Source: Meconema thalassinum (taxonomy: Eukaryota; Arthropoda; Insecta; Orthoptera; Tettigoniidae). Taken from it: a stretch of 64,000 bases of DNA. The position numbers and the translations under genes were made by a program. Shown one piece after another: positions 20,853 to 34,133 of the stretch. Each line of letters starts with the position of its first letter. Positions within the stretch are counted from its first letter, which is position 1. The DNA is taken from contig OX336388.2 in NCBI GenBank assembly GCA_946902985.2, forward strand, positions 1,210,154,609 to 1,210,218,608. Direction: 5' to 3'. Below the pieces are notes generated by a model, which had not been told where the DNA came from, made no database searches, and saw nothing but the letters and a program-made list of their open reading frames with translations.

Positions 20853-22857
20853 ACTAGAAGCAATGTCAAATGTATAAACGTTCAAGCAAAAATAGCAAAA
20901 CCAGCCTGAAATAACTCAAATTCCCAAAGCAAAGAGTATGGGAGAAGAAAATATGCAAGTATTGAACTGATAATCATACTTAGCAAATCATAATAATATC
21001 CGCCCATATCTGAAGTTAAGATCCAAGCATTTAAACCTTTATTTTACAATAGCTCTCAATATCAAATTAGTTACAGGCATATATCATATTCCATGGGAAA
21101 TACAGCCGAATAGATTATCCTGTATTCGACCAAAAAAAAAAGTCTTGCTCCTATTAAGTTCCAACGTACAAAAGTAGCAAAATCCTATCATCCGAATTTG
21201 AGATGGGTTTATAGAATAACGCAAAGTATTAACTGGATCGTAGAATAAGGCAATGTGGGTTATGTCCTTCCACATCCAACAGCCCATCTATGAGAAATAT
21301 TACATCTGATATCCTTCGTAGACGTAGAGTAAATCTGGCTATTAATAATAATAATCATCAATCAATCAAATAATTCACCAGTAATTTGCTTAATCGAATC
21401 CCTTCACCAGCTTATCTAAATTCAATTCTACTTCCAATTCAACTTTAGTTCAATATTAGCTCAATTCCATGATATAGATTAATACTGAGTAGTCAAACCA
21501 CTCAACTACTAAATGAAGACATATTCTGGCTCTCCAACTCGAAGAAATAAGAAAGGATGGTACAAGGTTAGTAGGCCTATGTTCCTGGTGTGAAGAATCT
21601 CCGGATCCAATGAAGAAATCCCCATCTTCATCCAGTACCATCCGCCCCCAAATCCTAAGCTGCAGGAATCCATCTTATTCAGTCTTCTTCCAATTTTTTT
21701 TGCAAGAACCGAACCCGGGACTTTCCAGCCCCATGGTGGCTATCCCCATTTCCCTCGATGTAGTCATCATGGTGTTCTCATGGCTTCATTCTGGCGTGGC
21801 TATCACTCCGTCTCGTTCTTTTTATGTACCGGCTTAGTGCTCCATATTTTCAGTAAATATTTCCATTTCCAATTTTTTTTACAGACTCTCCAATAGCACA
21901 CGTCAGAAAATGCCCTAATTTCATTCTGGAAATTAAAAGTCTCTGCGCCACGCACAGTCCATATTGGAACACGAATCTTTCTATCAACTAGTCTTCACAA
22001 GCTGTATATTGGCAGTCAGTTGAAAGCATTCACAGCTATTCATGAAATTCATTTGCATCCTCAAATCACAAATTACATTAGCGAGTCCTCCTATGATGGC
22101 AAGTGCTCGATTTTTCCCGAACATTCGTTCATACAAGATGCCGTAATGTAGCCCGCATGTAAGTCAATTCTTTAGTTTTCAAGCCAAAAGCATTTTCACA
22201 ATTATGCACACAAATCTCGGCCGTCTTAGTTTCGATTGCGCACGGTAACTTCGGCAATACGTAATTATAGGGTATTTAATAGACTCCAACCCAAGTCACT
22301 CCCGTTACACGGCGATATTGAATTCACGGCCCTTCGCAATCACGACCGGATATAAAGCCACTTACGATCCGCATGACAGATCACTGCCCCGTATGCGCAC
22401 TTAAAAGCATGTATCTGCCTGCCTCGATGTGACAAGTTGCCGAATACAAGGACTGAGCACGTGGTCACTGGAGCGCTCTCTGGCGGAGATAGTATTCAGG
22501 TACGCGTGACGTCACTCAACCTTGCCGTCGCGCACACAGCGATAACATGCAGTGCTCGCGGAGTTGCCTCTCCGTGCTTATATTGGGGTAATATTTTGGG
22601 CACAATACATACATACATATGCACCGCCCTCTTAAAATAAACATATTCTTGGCGTGCCTCCTAGCTGCATCACTGGAACCAACTAGAAAAGAAAGGAGTA
22701 CGCAGTGGAAATGGATGTTAATTTCTGACCTGTGCTGGGCCCGTACTTGCAGGCCAGATGTGCCGAGCGACTCCAGACTCCGTGAAGGTGGTCCAACGAC
22801 GAGTGGTAGGAATACCCTCCTGGTGCTAGAAAGCTAGAATAAGTTAGGCCTAGGTTT

Positions 22858-22859
<2 letters not shown>
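20853..22859. other. No gene recognised
   Basis: Frames are short and carry no domain I know. A palindromic TGACGTCA (cAMP-response-element-like) occurs at 22,507-22,514 inside a moderately CpG-rich stretch (22,230-22,600), which could be a promoter or an LTR, but there is no supporting gene. Confidence 0.5.

Positions 22860-22898
<39 letters not shown>
22860..22898. repeat. (GA)n microsatellite
   Basis: About 19 GA units. The serine/leucine-rich frame on the minus strand is a product of this repeat. Confidence 0.97.
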
Positions 22899-22902
<4 letters not shown>

Positions 22903-25900
22903 AGCCCGATCGCCAAACACTACTAAATAAGACACATGGGTAAAGAAATGGAAATTTAATGAATTGAAACCGAACACACAAAGAAACCCGGCCAGAATAA
23001 CACACACAAAAAAGAATACCCTTCACCTAGGGGTCAAATAAAGTCACTTTCAAACGGGGAGGATAAATATAAATAACAATAAATAACTTACGATAGTAAA
23101 TAACGTTAACAAATTAAATTCATACCTGTGCTCACTTCGGTGAAAACGATGTAAAAAGGGAGGAAGTAAATGATCAAGAGGCAATCGAGCCGGTCGCTGG
23201 TCAACAACAATCACTTCTCAGCCTAGAGATGGATGGTTGTCATGACGACCACAAATAACAAGCATAGCAAAGATAAAACAAGAGGCTGTGTGCGTGTCGC
23301 AGAGGCTGTGGCGAGCAATGGGGATGCGATCGAGCTGGCAGTCCCCAGAGAAAAGAAAAGCAAAACCAAAGATACTATAAGAAGAAACAAATGACGTCAG
23401 GTGTCCGTGAAATATATCAAGATACATACACGCAGTCAAACACACAAAATGCCAGCCGACGATGCAGAAATAAAACTCATAGCAACTCGTGCTTGTAGGT
23501 AGTCTAGCAAAACATGCTAAACCTATATGGTCCCCAACTTACGTTCCGAGTTCGAGCTGAATACGGTAAGGCCTACTTAAAGTTACCGCCGTGATCCAGT
23601 TGCCCGAAGCATGGAATGAAGGGAAAACATAAGGGCTAAAATATATGGTGTCATGCCTCGTGTTGGGAGAATGGTCGAAACGCCAACGTCCACAAACCAC
23701 GGGAGACCCATTCGAAGATATGCCCAATCAAAACAGCATCAATGCACCTGGCAGCAAGAAAAACATACACTTACAAAATCACTCGCAGATATATTTCACG
23801 GCACAAATAAAAGGTTAAACGAAGACTCAAACAAAATAAAACAGGAGACCGCCATTACGATTGGTTCCACAGCAAATCCAAGCACACGACGAAGATCAAA
23901 AAGAAAGGTTAAATTTAGGAAATGAGCAAAGTGGACACAAGGTTAGATGTATTACTTACATGAGTAAATGGAAGGCTTCGGCGTAATAACAATGTTAAAT
24001 AAAAAGGAAAAACATTACATTTTAAATAATAAGGCGGAGAGCCTCAAGGCACGTCCGGACAGAAAGCATCTCACATGGCGTCTGAGTCTACCGGGACGGC
24101 CGCCAAAGAAAATAAAGAAAAGAGAGATGTTAAACATGGCTCACATACTGAGCCCGTTAGAGGAGTTATTTCGGGTACCATCCGCCGATAAGATGGTACT
24201 TCGAAAGACCCCGTCCTTCGAACCCAAACTCCTGAGGATCGGGTGTATTTCTTTGTAGGCTTGCTCAGCACGAGGGGATTGATCCAGGGGATCTGGGTCA
24301 TTGGGCACGGAAACAGTCAAAGACGCCCAATGAAATACATCCGAAAAATACCAAAGCTAACAATAAAAGAGATCCAGTCTTAAGTTAGATTCGTGAATAA
24401 TTTATTCAAGTAAGACCCCTATCCATTTCTGAGGGTCAAAATCGGCTAATCCGCTAATCTAAATACTATCATGAGTCGTCCCTAGTTTGACGTTAATGAC
24501 CCCCGCGAAATCCTAGTTACATGAAAAGAATAGCAAAGCAAACTAGGCTCGTGGTACATGAATAATTAACGCGTAGCAAATTTACAAAGAAATGACTCGG
24601 CAGAATTTACATTTAACAGCTAGCAAGTACAATCCCTAGGTTAGGATGGTACCACGTCCACATTTAAATTACATTTAAATTTTATCTAATGCCTATGTGA
24701 ACGAAAGTATTGCGACGAGACGCGTCGCAAACAAATGCCTATTACCAAAGCAAATGATAGTTTGACCACTAACTATCAAAAAACATTGCATAAACACTCT
24801 TATGTCTAGTAAGGAAACAATGGGATAGATACACTTGGGAATAAAATAAACACTCTTATGCTAGCCTACCTTCGCGAATTGACATACTGTTTGTAGTCAA
24901 TCGTCATCTCAGGCATGTAAGTTACGTTGGCAAAGCTCAATTACAATTGTTTCTTACAAGCTTTAGATCATGCGGGCCGCAAGCTACTGACTATCGGTCC
25001 CGGAAGTCCAATGTCGTCGATACAAGTAGTGTCAGCTCATTTAATGTCATTTCCCCATTGAAATGGATTGAAATCACGGTGTCGCTAACAACAAGCAAAT
25101 GGTTGCAAAATTATAGCTTTAAATTATTTATAATAATTAATTAATCCGTTGGTTTAAGATAATTTTGCTCTTGATTTAGGTTGTAGGTTTAAATGTGGTT
25201 TAGTTAGTTGTATTAAAGACACCAGTCATAGGCTGCAATAGGTGATCTCACTGGAGATTCACTCAAATACATTGACTTCAACAAGTCATACAATAACACA
25301 GGTTAGCGCGTCTTACACAAACTGCGCGCGGTGCATCGGTCGTCTTAGCATAGCTCAAGAACGCCGGAATAAACCAAGGGTAAGTCGAACATTCATTCCG
25401 TCCTGCCAAATACCAAATAATGTGTTCATAGACACAACAATTACACTGGCTAGCCTAATTTATACAAAGCTGGGTCAATTAACATGATACTTTAAACCTT
25501 TCTACAACGCGCCATGCGATACAAAGTCGTCGGCTAAAACATTTAAGGAATTCGCATAAGCGTGCGTTCCATTACCTCATAATAATAACAGGTGTTGACA
25601 GCTCCCAAAGCTGCTCTCAAAGCATGGTTATTAATACCTGTGACCTTCAAAATTCCTAGGCTCGTGACATAATGTAGCACACAAAAAGAAGTCAATAAAG
25701 TCGTCTCTCTTTTGTTTCTCGGTAAACCGGTTATCAGCTGGGCGCAAGCAAGTCTGGCCGCTTCGCATGCAGCTTGTAGCATGGCAAAGAATAGTGCTTT
25801 TAAAATGATCATTTTATAATCTTGTAGGAGCACGAATTATAGTCCTGTAGTGCTCTACAGATTATCTAACAATGTCTCATCACTCCATGATAGTGTTTCT

Positions 25901-27759
25901 TGGGATTACATTCCCTTTAAAAAGATATAACGTAGCATAATGTTCAAAAAGTAGCAATTTTAAGACATAACACTTGTTCATTCTGACTGCACTGATATAC
26001 GAAGATATGTTACTCGTTCAATGTACATGTAGGATTTGATAGGTGTGGTTTAGCGTTCTCCACAACAAAATTAAACATCTCACCTCTGCTGTGATGTTTT
26101 AAAATGATACGAGATTAGTTAGCTCTTCAGCTTAACAGTATACGGGCTCGTTCCTCTCGAACTTCATGTGGTAAAGTGTACTCACACAAAAATGATAAAT
26201 AAACAGTACAAAAACGTTACGGCAACGGTCGGTCGAAAAATGATACGAGAATAAGCTCTGAAATTAATAAGGGACCTAACTATGGGGTTTCCTCTAACTT
26301 TCACAGAAGTCTACATCTCCTGTAGCTGAAGATGTAATTTACCTTGACACAAAATACTCTGGAATACATGAGAATCGTACCGGCCGTAAAGTACACGGAT
26401 ATGTGGTGTCTAACTGAAATATTGTCGCAGTACTAAAGAAGAAAATTACACACGCATCCTACCTCAGTGGTCAACTATCGTTACGTTTCGGCTCAAAATA
26501 TAATGCAATAACTACTACCTCAGCCTGGACAAACTTCGTACAAGGTTTACATGACTCACGGTTACTTTATGTGGTAGATCACCTTCCAGAACTCCCATTG
26601 GAAGGGGTTAAATGCTTCCAAGGATCCAAGCATTTTGATAATGGATAAGGCTATGGATTTAAGCCTGTCCTCGCGGTCTTCTGTCAGCAAACCGTACTTG
26701 GTTTGTACGTAGTAGTGTCGGCAGGACAATTCCGTTGTGTTGGCGTTTTTCGTTGGTGTTACCCTCACATAGTAGATTACTCCTTCATGACGATCTCACA
26801 GTATATTCGCAGAAATGTAAGCACGTGGTGCATAATGGTAATCATCGTGGCCAAAAAAATATTCACTGATTCTAATTAACAAGTAGGGTAAAATGCTCAC
26901 TGTCTCCTATATTCACAGGTTATTCAAATGCTCTGCTTTACCTGCCACAGATTCTACTTTACCAGCACGTGGTAAATCACTCACAGATTTTACAAAGTTG
27001 AAATCACTAAGAATCTGGACAATCACTGTCGCGTACAAGCAATAATTAGGTTTATCATAATTCAATTGTACGTTGGCACACACTGGGCAACATGACGTTG
27101 TCGTCAAATTGATATTTCACTTTATAGGAAAATGTTACCCTCGTCTGCCTTCATACGTTCCTCGTGGTTAGTGAAAAATTGAAGTATTCACACAATAAAA
27201 TATCTACTTTCACTATTACGTTGCACTAGCTTCACTAAACCTTAAATAATACTGTGCGTTGCTTGAATTGTAGAAATCAGCTCGATGGCTGCAGATTAAC
27301 GTCTTCCCAAATGTGGGGTCTTCGTACTCCTATCATGGCTTTCGTCTATTAGACGGACAATCGACACAAGCGTCCAGTCTCAACGGACTATCACAACGGT
27401 GTGGTTCGTGCCTAGCACGGCTTCCTGATTCCAAGGAAGTAGTCTAGTCAAAATAGTGACTACTTTCATAAGCCCCCGTATGTCTGCGGTGAAAAATACC
27501 TTTACCTAAAATATATTTGCCATCTCCAAAAGGCAAAGAAAATGGCAAATTAAGCAGAATTAAATGTTTCAAGCTCCTGAGATATGTGGCATAAAAATAG
27601 TGAGTAATATCTCTCTAGGAGGAAAATAAGCTGTCCTCTCCGAAGTCAAAAGAGTGGATTATTCATGAGGAAGCTTGAGGGTGTGTTCTACAGAACTGAG
27701 CATGGAAAGTAGATATGCTCTCAAAGAAATATTTGATGCATGAGCCTAGGCGGGTTCTA
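22899..27759. other. Long stretch without recognised genes
   Basis: Non-repetitive-looking sequence. The longest frames (about 90-96 aa at 23,653-23,925, 23,968-24,258 and, minus, 25,543-25,833) have no domain I recognise and no clear splice context. This could be unique intergenic or intronic DNA, or an old degraded element. Confidence 0.5.
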
Positions 27760-27793
27760 TACATACATACATACTTACATACATACATACAGA
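27760..27793. repeat. (ATAC)n microsatellite
   Basis: About eight ATAC units with one interruption. Confidence 0.95.
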
Positions 27794-29289
27794 CTTTCAC
27801 TTTCATATATCAAACTGGCAGTAGTGCCCGGCTTGGCCAGGTGGATTTGTTTGTTTTATGGATGGTAATGAATACTACTACAGAACTTGCACATAATATT
27901 TAAACTAACACAAAAAAATATTTTAAAAATACAACTTTTTGCGTAGGTTGTGGTGGTGGTGGCGGGGGTGATAAGTAGTACAGTATAATGGACGTAAAAT
28001 TCAGGTCATTTTTCCGTAATGATAATGACAATAATGAATAGGGATACGGCTATTTACTAACTACAGTACTGACACATGTAATTTACACACGAATTGAAAA
28101 ATAAGATAAGAAAGAGGAGTATGTGAAATAAAAGACACTGCCTAGGGCTTATATCTCAGTGGCTGTTAGAAAAGTAGAGATCAATAGAGTCCTCTTTTGT
28201 CACATTTTGCCATAGGAAAATAATCAGAGCACTTTGGAAAACTTCGGCTGTCCCAAGCTCCTGAGATAGCAATAGTGTCATTCATTGCCACATACCGCTC
28301 AAGGATAAGGATCGGAATAAATGAAAGTAAATTTGAAAGCACCAACGCTTATTGCAGCTGATAACCTCAATGTACTGCAACAACACCATCGCACTTATAC
28401 AGAGGCAAAATATTGTCATGATGATAACTGTATTAAGGGGCCTAAAAATGTTTTGGACTAATTACTCCCCGTGACTCCAATTTATAAGCAGCACAAGATG
28501 TAACTATTTCCGCCATTCTGCACCAGAACACTGGTAGGGGCGACGTGATGCAGCCCGCGCTGCCAGTCAACAACAGACTTATTGAAATATCCTTACAGTT
28601 ACACCATGACGAATAGAAGGAGAAAGTGAGAAGACTCCTGAAGTTCAAGCGCGCCCCGCCAGGCAGCGCTAGAGTGGGTAAGTTCCACGCTGGCGGGGTC
28701 AGCTGGTCTTAGGGATGGTGCTAAGGGAAACGAATTACTTTGTAACTAGTACTCTTTTAAAAAGTAATTAGCGGTTACAATTAAAATAGCACGGCAGGGC
28801 ACAATGGAAAATATAATTCATGGAAATAAGAACTACGGTCTTCATTGCATGTTACGGAACGCACAGATTCCTGGAGTATACAGAAACAGATAAAAACCAC
28901 GGCTAATCCCCAGCATATTAAAACAAGCACACATAAACTATTTAAAGTAACTCTCTACTTACCAATTCATTTTGTCGGCTACGGTACTGAACTTTCGAAA
29001 GCTTGCGTGAAGACTTGGCGGATGTTCGAGATTGCAAATCCCGGCGGATTTCCTTCGTTCTGAAGATGAATCGGCACCCAAAATAAACAAGTCTAGGGAT
29101 AATATCCATGACACGCTGAAGACTGCAGCCAGCTCCTGAATGATCAACTGAAATTGTTCCTTTGGAATTGATACAATCATAAATATTTCGCTCCACATCG
29201 ATTTTGAGTTTAATTTTCTGGTAATTACTTTCTCGGCCTGGAAAAGAATGCCACATACACTTCTCGAAGGACGTGTTAGATACACTTCA
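27794..29289. other. No gene recognised
   Basis: No domain in any frame. A GC-rich patch lies at 28,545-28,700. Overlapping minus-strand frames at 28,942-29,297 (104 and 112 aa) have no recognisable motif and abut the hammerhead fragment. Confidence 0.5.
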
Positions 29290-29455
29290 TTGTTCATCTT
29301 AGGGCACCTTTTTTAGTTTCTTTGTTGCTTTCTCTTAGCAACAATTTAGTCGTATTTCCGTTTATTCCTGATGAAGAAAGACATGGTTTCTTTCGAAACG
29401 CGTCGAGTTTGAATAAATAAAACACGGCATAAGCCCAAGATTCTACATTATGGAT
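29290..29455 (+). mobile_element. Terminal fragment of a Penelope-like element
   Basis: GGGCACC, TTGCTTTCTCTTAGCAACA, the hammerhead and ACACGGCATAAGCCCAA occur in the same order as in the 3' end of the Penelope-like element at 49,180-49,335. No coding part of that element is nearby. Confidence 0.75.
29364..29408 (+). ncRNA. Hammerhead ribozyme (Penelope-like type)
   Basis: The conserved core CTGATGA lies at 29,368-29,374, stem II is GAAAG with CTTTC, GAAA is at 29,395-29,398, and a very short stem III leads to the GTC cleavage site at 29,402-29,404. Stem I is ATTC with GAGT (one G-U pair). Minimal hammerheads with a tiny stem III are known from Penelope-like elements. Confidence 0.8.
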
Positions 29456-29982
29456 AAAATGGTATTAGTTGCGTTTGACATTAACCATACCGTACATAAA
29501 ACATCACAATAAATTGGTTGAAAAACTGAATCCAGATAGCTTTAAAACCCATCATTTTGCACCAAATTATACAAAAGTTATAGTGAAGTTATGAATGCAT
29601 TTGCGGTAGCACTGCCGGAGACGTAATCGGGCTAGGCTATTGCGTTTTTAAATTAGCTCCCGTTTCAGGGGTTTTAGGTTTTAAGTGCGAATATTTCGTT
29701 TAATAGTTGTAAAACAGTAAGGAGAGTATGTTTTGGGTAGGTTTTGAGTTGAATTAAAGTTTATGTCGAGATGAGAAGTGAATTTGGTATAGCTTAAAGT
29801 GTACGTTTTTTGGTCTGATCTGTTTCCTCTCAATTTGGTTAATTAAAGCTTAATAATTGAGTTTAAATACCGGTTTGGTGATCCATCGTCCCAGGCAAGC
29901 CGGTAACACCTGTAACTACTCAGGCAGATAGCTCACTTAGTCGTAATTTGGAAGTTATTGTGAAGTTATGAATGCATATGCG

Positions 29983-31126
29983 ATGATGATGATGATAATT
30001 GTTGTTTTAAGGGGCCTAACATCGAGGTTATCGGCCCCTGATGAAATGAAATGGCGTGAAATGAAAGGATGAAGATAAAAAAAACAGCTCACTGCTATGG
30101 ATGAAAGTAAAATGGTTTAGATAAAATAGACAGTGAGCCCCAACAACTATGCTTTATGCAGCAGGGAAAATACTTACAAAAAGGAACTCAGATTGAAACT
30201 ACTCACAAAATGGAGAGCGGTAATACGTACATAAGGGAATTTTGAACGAAAATACTTGAAAAGGAATAGATTGAGAAATACGCACAAAATGTAGGTTAAG
30301 TCCAAAATACGTACAAAATGCAACGTACAGTCGAAATACCTACAAAATGCAAGTAAAATCAAAATACTTACAAAATGCAAATGAGATTGAAAATACGCAC
30401 AAAATGTAATGGAGATTCAAAATACCCACAAAATTGCAATTGAGACTTAACTACTTGAACAAAGCGGGGTAGGTTGAAAATACAAAATGCAATTGAAATT
30501 GCTTACAAAATGTATGGTAGATTCAAACTTCTCATTAGGATGGACAATACTTACAAAATGCAATTTAGATTGAAATTAATTACAAGATGTAATTTAGATT
30601 CAAAATACCCACAAAATTGCAATTGAGACTTAACTACTTGAACAAAGCGGGGTAGGTTGAAAATACAAAATGCATTTCAAATTCAAAAAACTAACAAAAG
30701 CCCCGGCCCGGATATTGAAAGACATACTAAAAAGCAATTTAGATTGTCAATCCTTACAAAATGCAATTGAGATTGAAAAACACGCACAAAATGCAATCTA
30801 GATCGAAAAGACTTACAAAATGCAACGTAGATTAAAAATACCTACCAAAAAAAAATCCTAAAAGGGAATTTAGATACACGGGGAACCAAGTAACAAAAAC
30901 AGTGCGGGAATCTGAAAGAGAAAAGGAAATATAAGGAAAAGAGGAGAAGATTATGAGGAGAAGGGAGGGGAGAGGGTCCGCCCCAAAGGGAAGGGACAAA
31001 AGGGGAAAACGGACCCAGCTCAGGAATCCCTCGGGGTCGCCAACTCCCGAACTCACCAGCCGGGAGCCCCTGAGGGTGTAGCATTATCTAGGGTGCACCA
31101 GAAGTGTTGGGGCTACATACATCCTG
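29983..31126. mobile_element. Inserted ~1.14-kb element with internal minisatellite
   Basis: It interrupts the second copy of the 377-bp duplication. It starts with an ATG trinucleotide run and GGGGCCTAACATCGAGG, whose complement-like partner CGGCCCCTGATG follows within 20 bases, forming a potential hairpin. The centre is a 30-31-bp minisatellite and the right end is GC-rich. No coding region was recognised; I cannot assign a class. Confidence 0.6.
30165..30840. repeat. ~30-31-bp minisatellite
   Basis: Units resemble ACAAAATGCAATTTAGATTG followed by AAAATACTT. About 20 degenerate units. Two longer blocks near 30,414 and 30,596 are near-identical, showing block duplication. Confidence 0.9.
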
Positions 31127-31400
31127 AAATGCAAATGCGGTAGCACTGCCGGAGACGTAATCGGGCTAGGCTATTGCGTTTTTAAATTAGCTCCCGTTTC
31201 AGGGATTTTAGGTTTTGAGTGCGAATAGTTAGTTTAATAGTTGTAAAACAGTAGGGAGAGTATGTTTTGTATAGGTTTTAACTTGTATTATGGGTTATGT
31301 CGAGCTGAGAAGTGAATTTGGTTTAGCTTAAAGTGTATTTTTTTGGTCTGTTCTGTAGCCTGGATTTATTAAGTTTATTGTGCTGCTGGCGTGATTAAAA

Positions 31401-31679
31401 GCTGTAGGATTTGATGTAGAGTGCTAGGATTGCGTGGGGGAAGTGTTGGTGAGAGGGAGAAGAGTGAGGGGATGGGTTTATGGAGTTGTTGCTTGTTTTT
31501 CAACTGCTGTTTTTTGATGGCGTGCTTGCAGTGCCTACAACCCTGGTACAGGTTGATGGAGATTATCGCTTGCAGTGCTTGTAGCGGCGGGACCACAAAC
31601 TACCGTGCTATAATGGCGGAGTCCTCACACTAGTTCCTTCTATTCGTCATGGTTACACTATACGGACATGAATGGTTCT
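31401..31679. other. No gene recognised
   Basis: Short frames on both strands with low complexity; no domain. Confidence 0.5.
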
Positions 31680-32165
31680 AGGACCTTAAAACGTAGTTTT
31701 CAAGTTCATTTTGTCTGTTGTTCTAAATGTAGGGAATGGAGAGAGTTGTCCAAAATATAAAGTGGACAGTGTTACCCGCAGGGTTCCAAAGGGTAATTAC
31801 ATTAAGTTTGGTTAAGATCGGTGAAACGATGTAGACTTGTGCCAAACGGCCAAAATGCAGGGAATGGAGTGGTTTTGGTTCAGATCGGTGAAACGGTGTA
31901 GATTTGTGCCCAAGGTCCTAAATTTACTGAATGGAGTGGTCTGTCCGAAATTTCATGTAGACAGTGTTACTCGCAGGTTTCCAAAGGGTAAGAATACACA
32001 TTTTGATTCAGATCGGTGAAACGGTGTAGATTTGTGCCAAAGGGCCTAAATGCAGGGAATGGAGTGGTATGTCCGAAATTTCATGTTAACAGTGTTACTC
32101 GTAGGGTTTTAAAGGGTAAGTGTACAAATTTTGGTTCAGATCGGTGAAACGGTGTAGATTTGTAT
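31680..32165. repeat. ~130-bp tandem repeats
   Basis: The motif GATCGGTGAAACGGTGTAGA recurs at about 31,882, 32,010 and 32,141, with a variant at 31,817, each preceded by TGTCCGAAATTTCATGT-like text. A related partial unit is at 32,870-32,945. Confidence 0.85.
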
Positions 32166-32220
32166 AAATAACAGACAGACAAACCAACATTGAGCCTTAT
32201 ACCGTATTTCACATGCTTGT

Positions 32221-32560
32221 GCAACAATCACAATAACGCAGGTTATAACAAAAATATATACAAACACACACACACATGTACACGGGGCAACATGACCACG
32301 ATGTCTAAGCCCCGCAAATGAAATATTAACTGTGGATACGATAGCATAGAGAATACTACAGTCCAACAAATCCTTGACCAACACTGAAAAATGGCTTCAA
32401 ATACCATATTCTATCTCCAATTTACACATGCTAGTGCAACAATCACAATAACGCAGGTTATCACAAAAATTCTACACGCACACACCTATGTACAAGGGGC
32501 AACATGACCACGATATCAAAGCCCCGCAAATGAAATAACAACTGCCTACACATGAAAACT
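32221..32560. repeat. Direct repeat, period 215 bp
   Basis: GCAACAATCACAATAACGCA occurs at 32,221 and 32,436, followed in both by a short CA run and GGGGCAACATGACCACGAT. It adjoins the 130-bp repeats and probably belongs to the same composite element. Confidence 0.85.
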
Positions 32561-33152
32561 GCAAAATGGTGTTAGGAGAATGTAGGAATGTTTGCCACTA
32601 TGTTTCTCTGACAGGATAGCATTACATTACATTTTGCAAATATGCTGATTTACTATGCATACAATATCATAGAATATACTACAGTCCAATACAATCTTTG
32701 TCAATCAGTCGGTTTTCCCATATGTCCTTTAGCAAATTTTACCGGACTATCATGATACCGAATAAATCGTTGTTGCCTAGTGACAACCTGTTCATCAATG
32801 GTGCGGCGTTGACTATCATGATACAGTGTTTGTCGTTGTCACCTAGCGACAATATGTCCGTCAAGTTATTACATCTGTGAAACGGTGTAGATTTATGCAA
32901 AAGGGCCTAAATGCAGGGAGGGAAGTTGTCTGTCCGAAATTTAACATAGCCTAAACTATTCCTCTTGAATCTGGCTATCATATACACAAATAATTTTTCG
33001 AATCCGACTGGTAGTTACAGAGATTAGCACGTTTAAAGACACAAACACACAGACAAACTCTTCAGCATTATTATATTAGTATAGATATACTGTATAAAGA
33101 GACAAAACTGTATAATCGTTTATAAGTTGAAGTAATTAATAAGATTTCATTA

Positions 33153-33490
33153 CCGGGTGAGTTAGCCGTGGTGGTTACGGCATGACTAATGGCAGTCGCT
33201 CACATCCGGGAGGCGAGGAGGTTCGAATCCCCCCGCCGGCAACCTTGAAGATGGTTTTCTGTGGTTTCCCATCTTCCTTCCAGGCAAATGCCGGGGTTGG
33301 TCCCTCACTATAGGCCACAGCCGCTACCTTCCAACTCCTCGCCCTTCCCTTCCAACTTTCCTCCCCAACGGTACTGGTAGCTCACCCATTGGGTGTCCGT
33401 CTCGAAGCAGCTACAAAACTGGCGAGCCGAACATGTCCTCGGACACTCCCGGCTCTAAAAGCCATACGCTAAAACAAACAAAAAACAATT
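33153..33490 (+). mobile_element. tRNA-derived SINE (family B)
   Basis: The head has A-box-like GTTAGCCGTGGTGGTTACGG and a B box GTTCGAATCC at 33,221-33,230. The 3' tail (GAACATGTCCTCGGACACTC, then AAAGCCATACG) is shared with the chimeric SINE at 54,712-55,135. It ends in an A-rich tail with AAACAAACA-type repeats. Confidence 0.9.
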
Positions 33491-34133
33491 CATTTTCATT
33501 CCGGTAGAGAAGGAGCCTCTCGTATATACTCAGGGAGACAAATGAAGTAATTAACAGAGTAATGCCCCAAAGAGTTGTTGCCAAACTTGGACGAGTGAAT
33601 GGGGTAACAATAATTGTTTAAGCTCCTCTTCTTGCATGCGCATGCAAATCAGAGTTCAACTTACAGTACACAATGTATTGGAATGTGCTACCTTATTTTT
33701 CATTTCATACAGCATTATTGCAGAAGTTTTATTACGGAGATTAGTTACAGCATATGTTTTCTTGGTGTTAACATGGGTAGATTTAAGAGTATCTTTAGTG
33801 CTCTTTTATGCAATATGTTGACCTTCTTAAAGCAATCTTTACTATAGCATGCCATGATATGGATCATGTATGTAATATGGGCTTCAATGAGTGCTTGAAA
33901 AATACTCTTCAATAGTCTTTTAAAATATTCACTGGAACATGAAGAAGAGAATGAAGCCTTTTGAGGTTAAGTAACAAGTACTGGTGAATACAGAAGTTTT
34001 AGAAGTGAGATTTGTTCAAACTTTTATTAGGGATGACATTAAAGCAGTTACTTGTAGCTCTTCAGTCGGTCAGCACGAATTTGCACAATGACTGTATATA
34101 ATAATTATGTACATATCACTCATGGAAAGAATA
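33491..34133. other. No gene recognised
   Basis: AT-rich; a 77-aa frame at 33,614-33,847 has hydrophobic stretches but no other support. Confidence 0.5.

Larger units (their letters stand above)
29583..31400. repeat. Tandem duplication, second copy split by an insertion
   Basis: GTGAAGTTATGAATGCAT starts copies at 29,583 and 29,960 (period 377). The second copy is interrupted at about 29,983 and resumes at about 31,127 with ATGCGGTAGCACTGCCGGAG, which also follows the first start. The body (GACGTAATCGGGCTAGGCTA) is nearly identical in the two copies. Confidence 0.8.

Noticed and set aside
28942..29297. Minus-strand frames of 104 and 112 aa
   Set aside because: They overlap each other in two frames, lack any domain and run into the hammerhead fragment.
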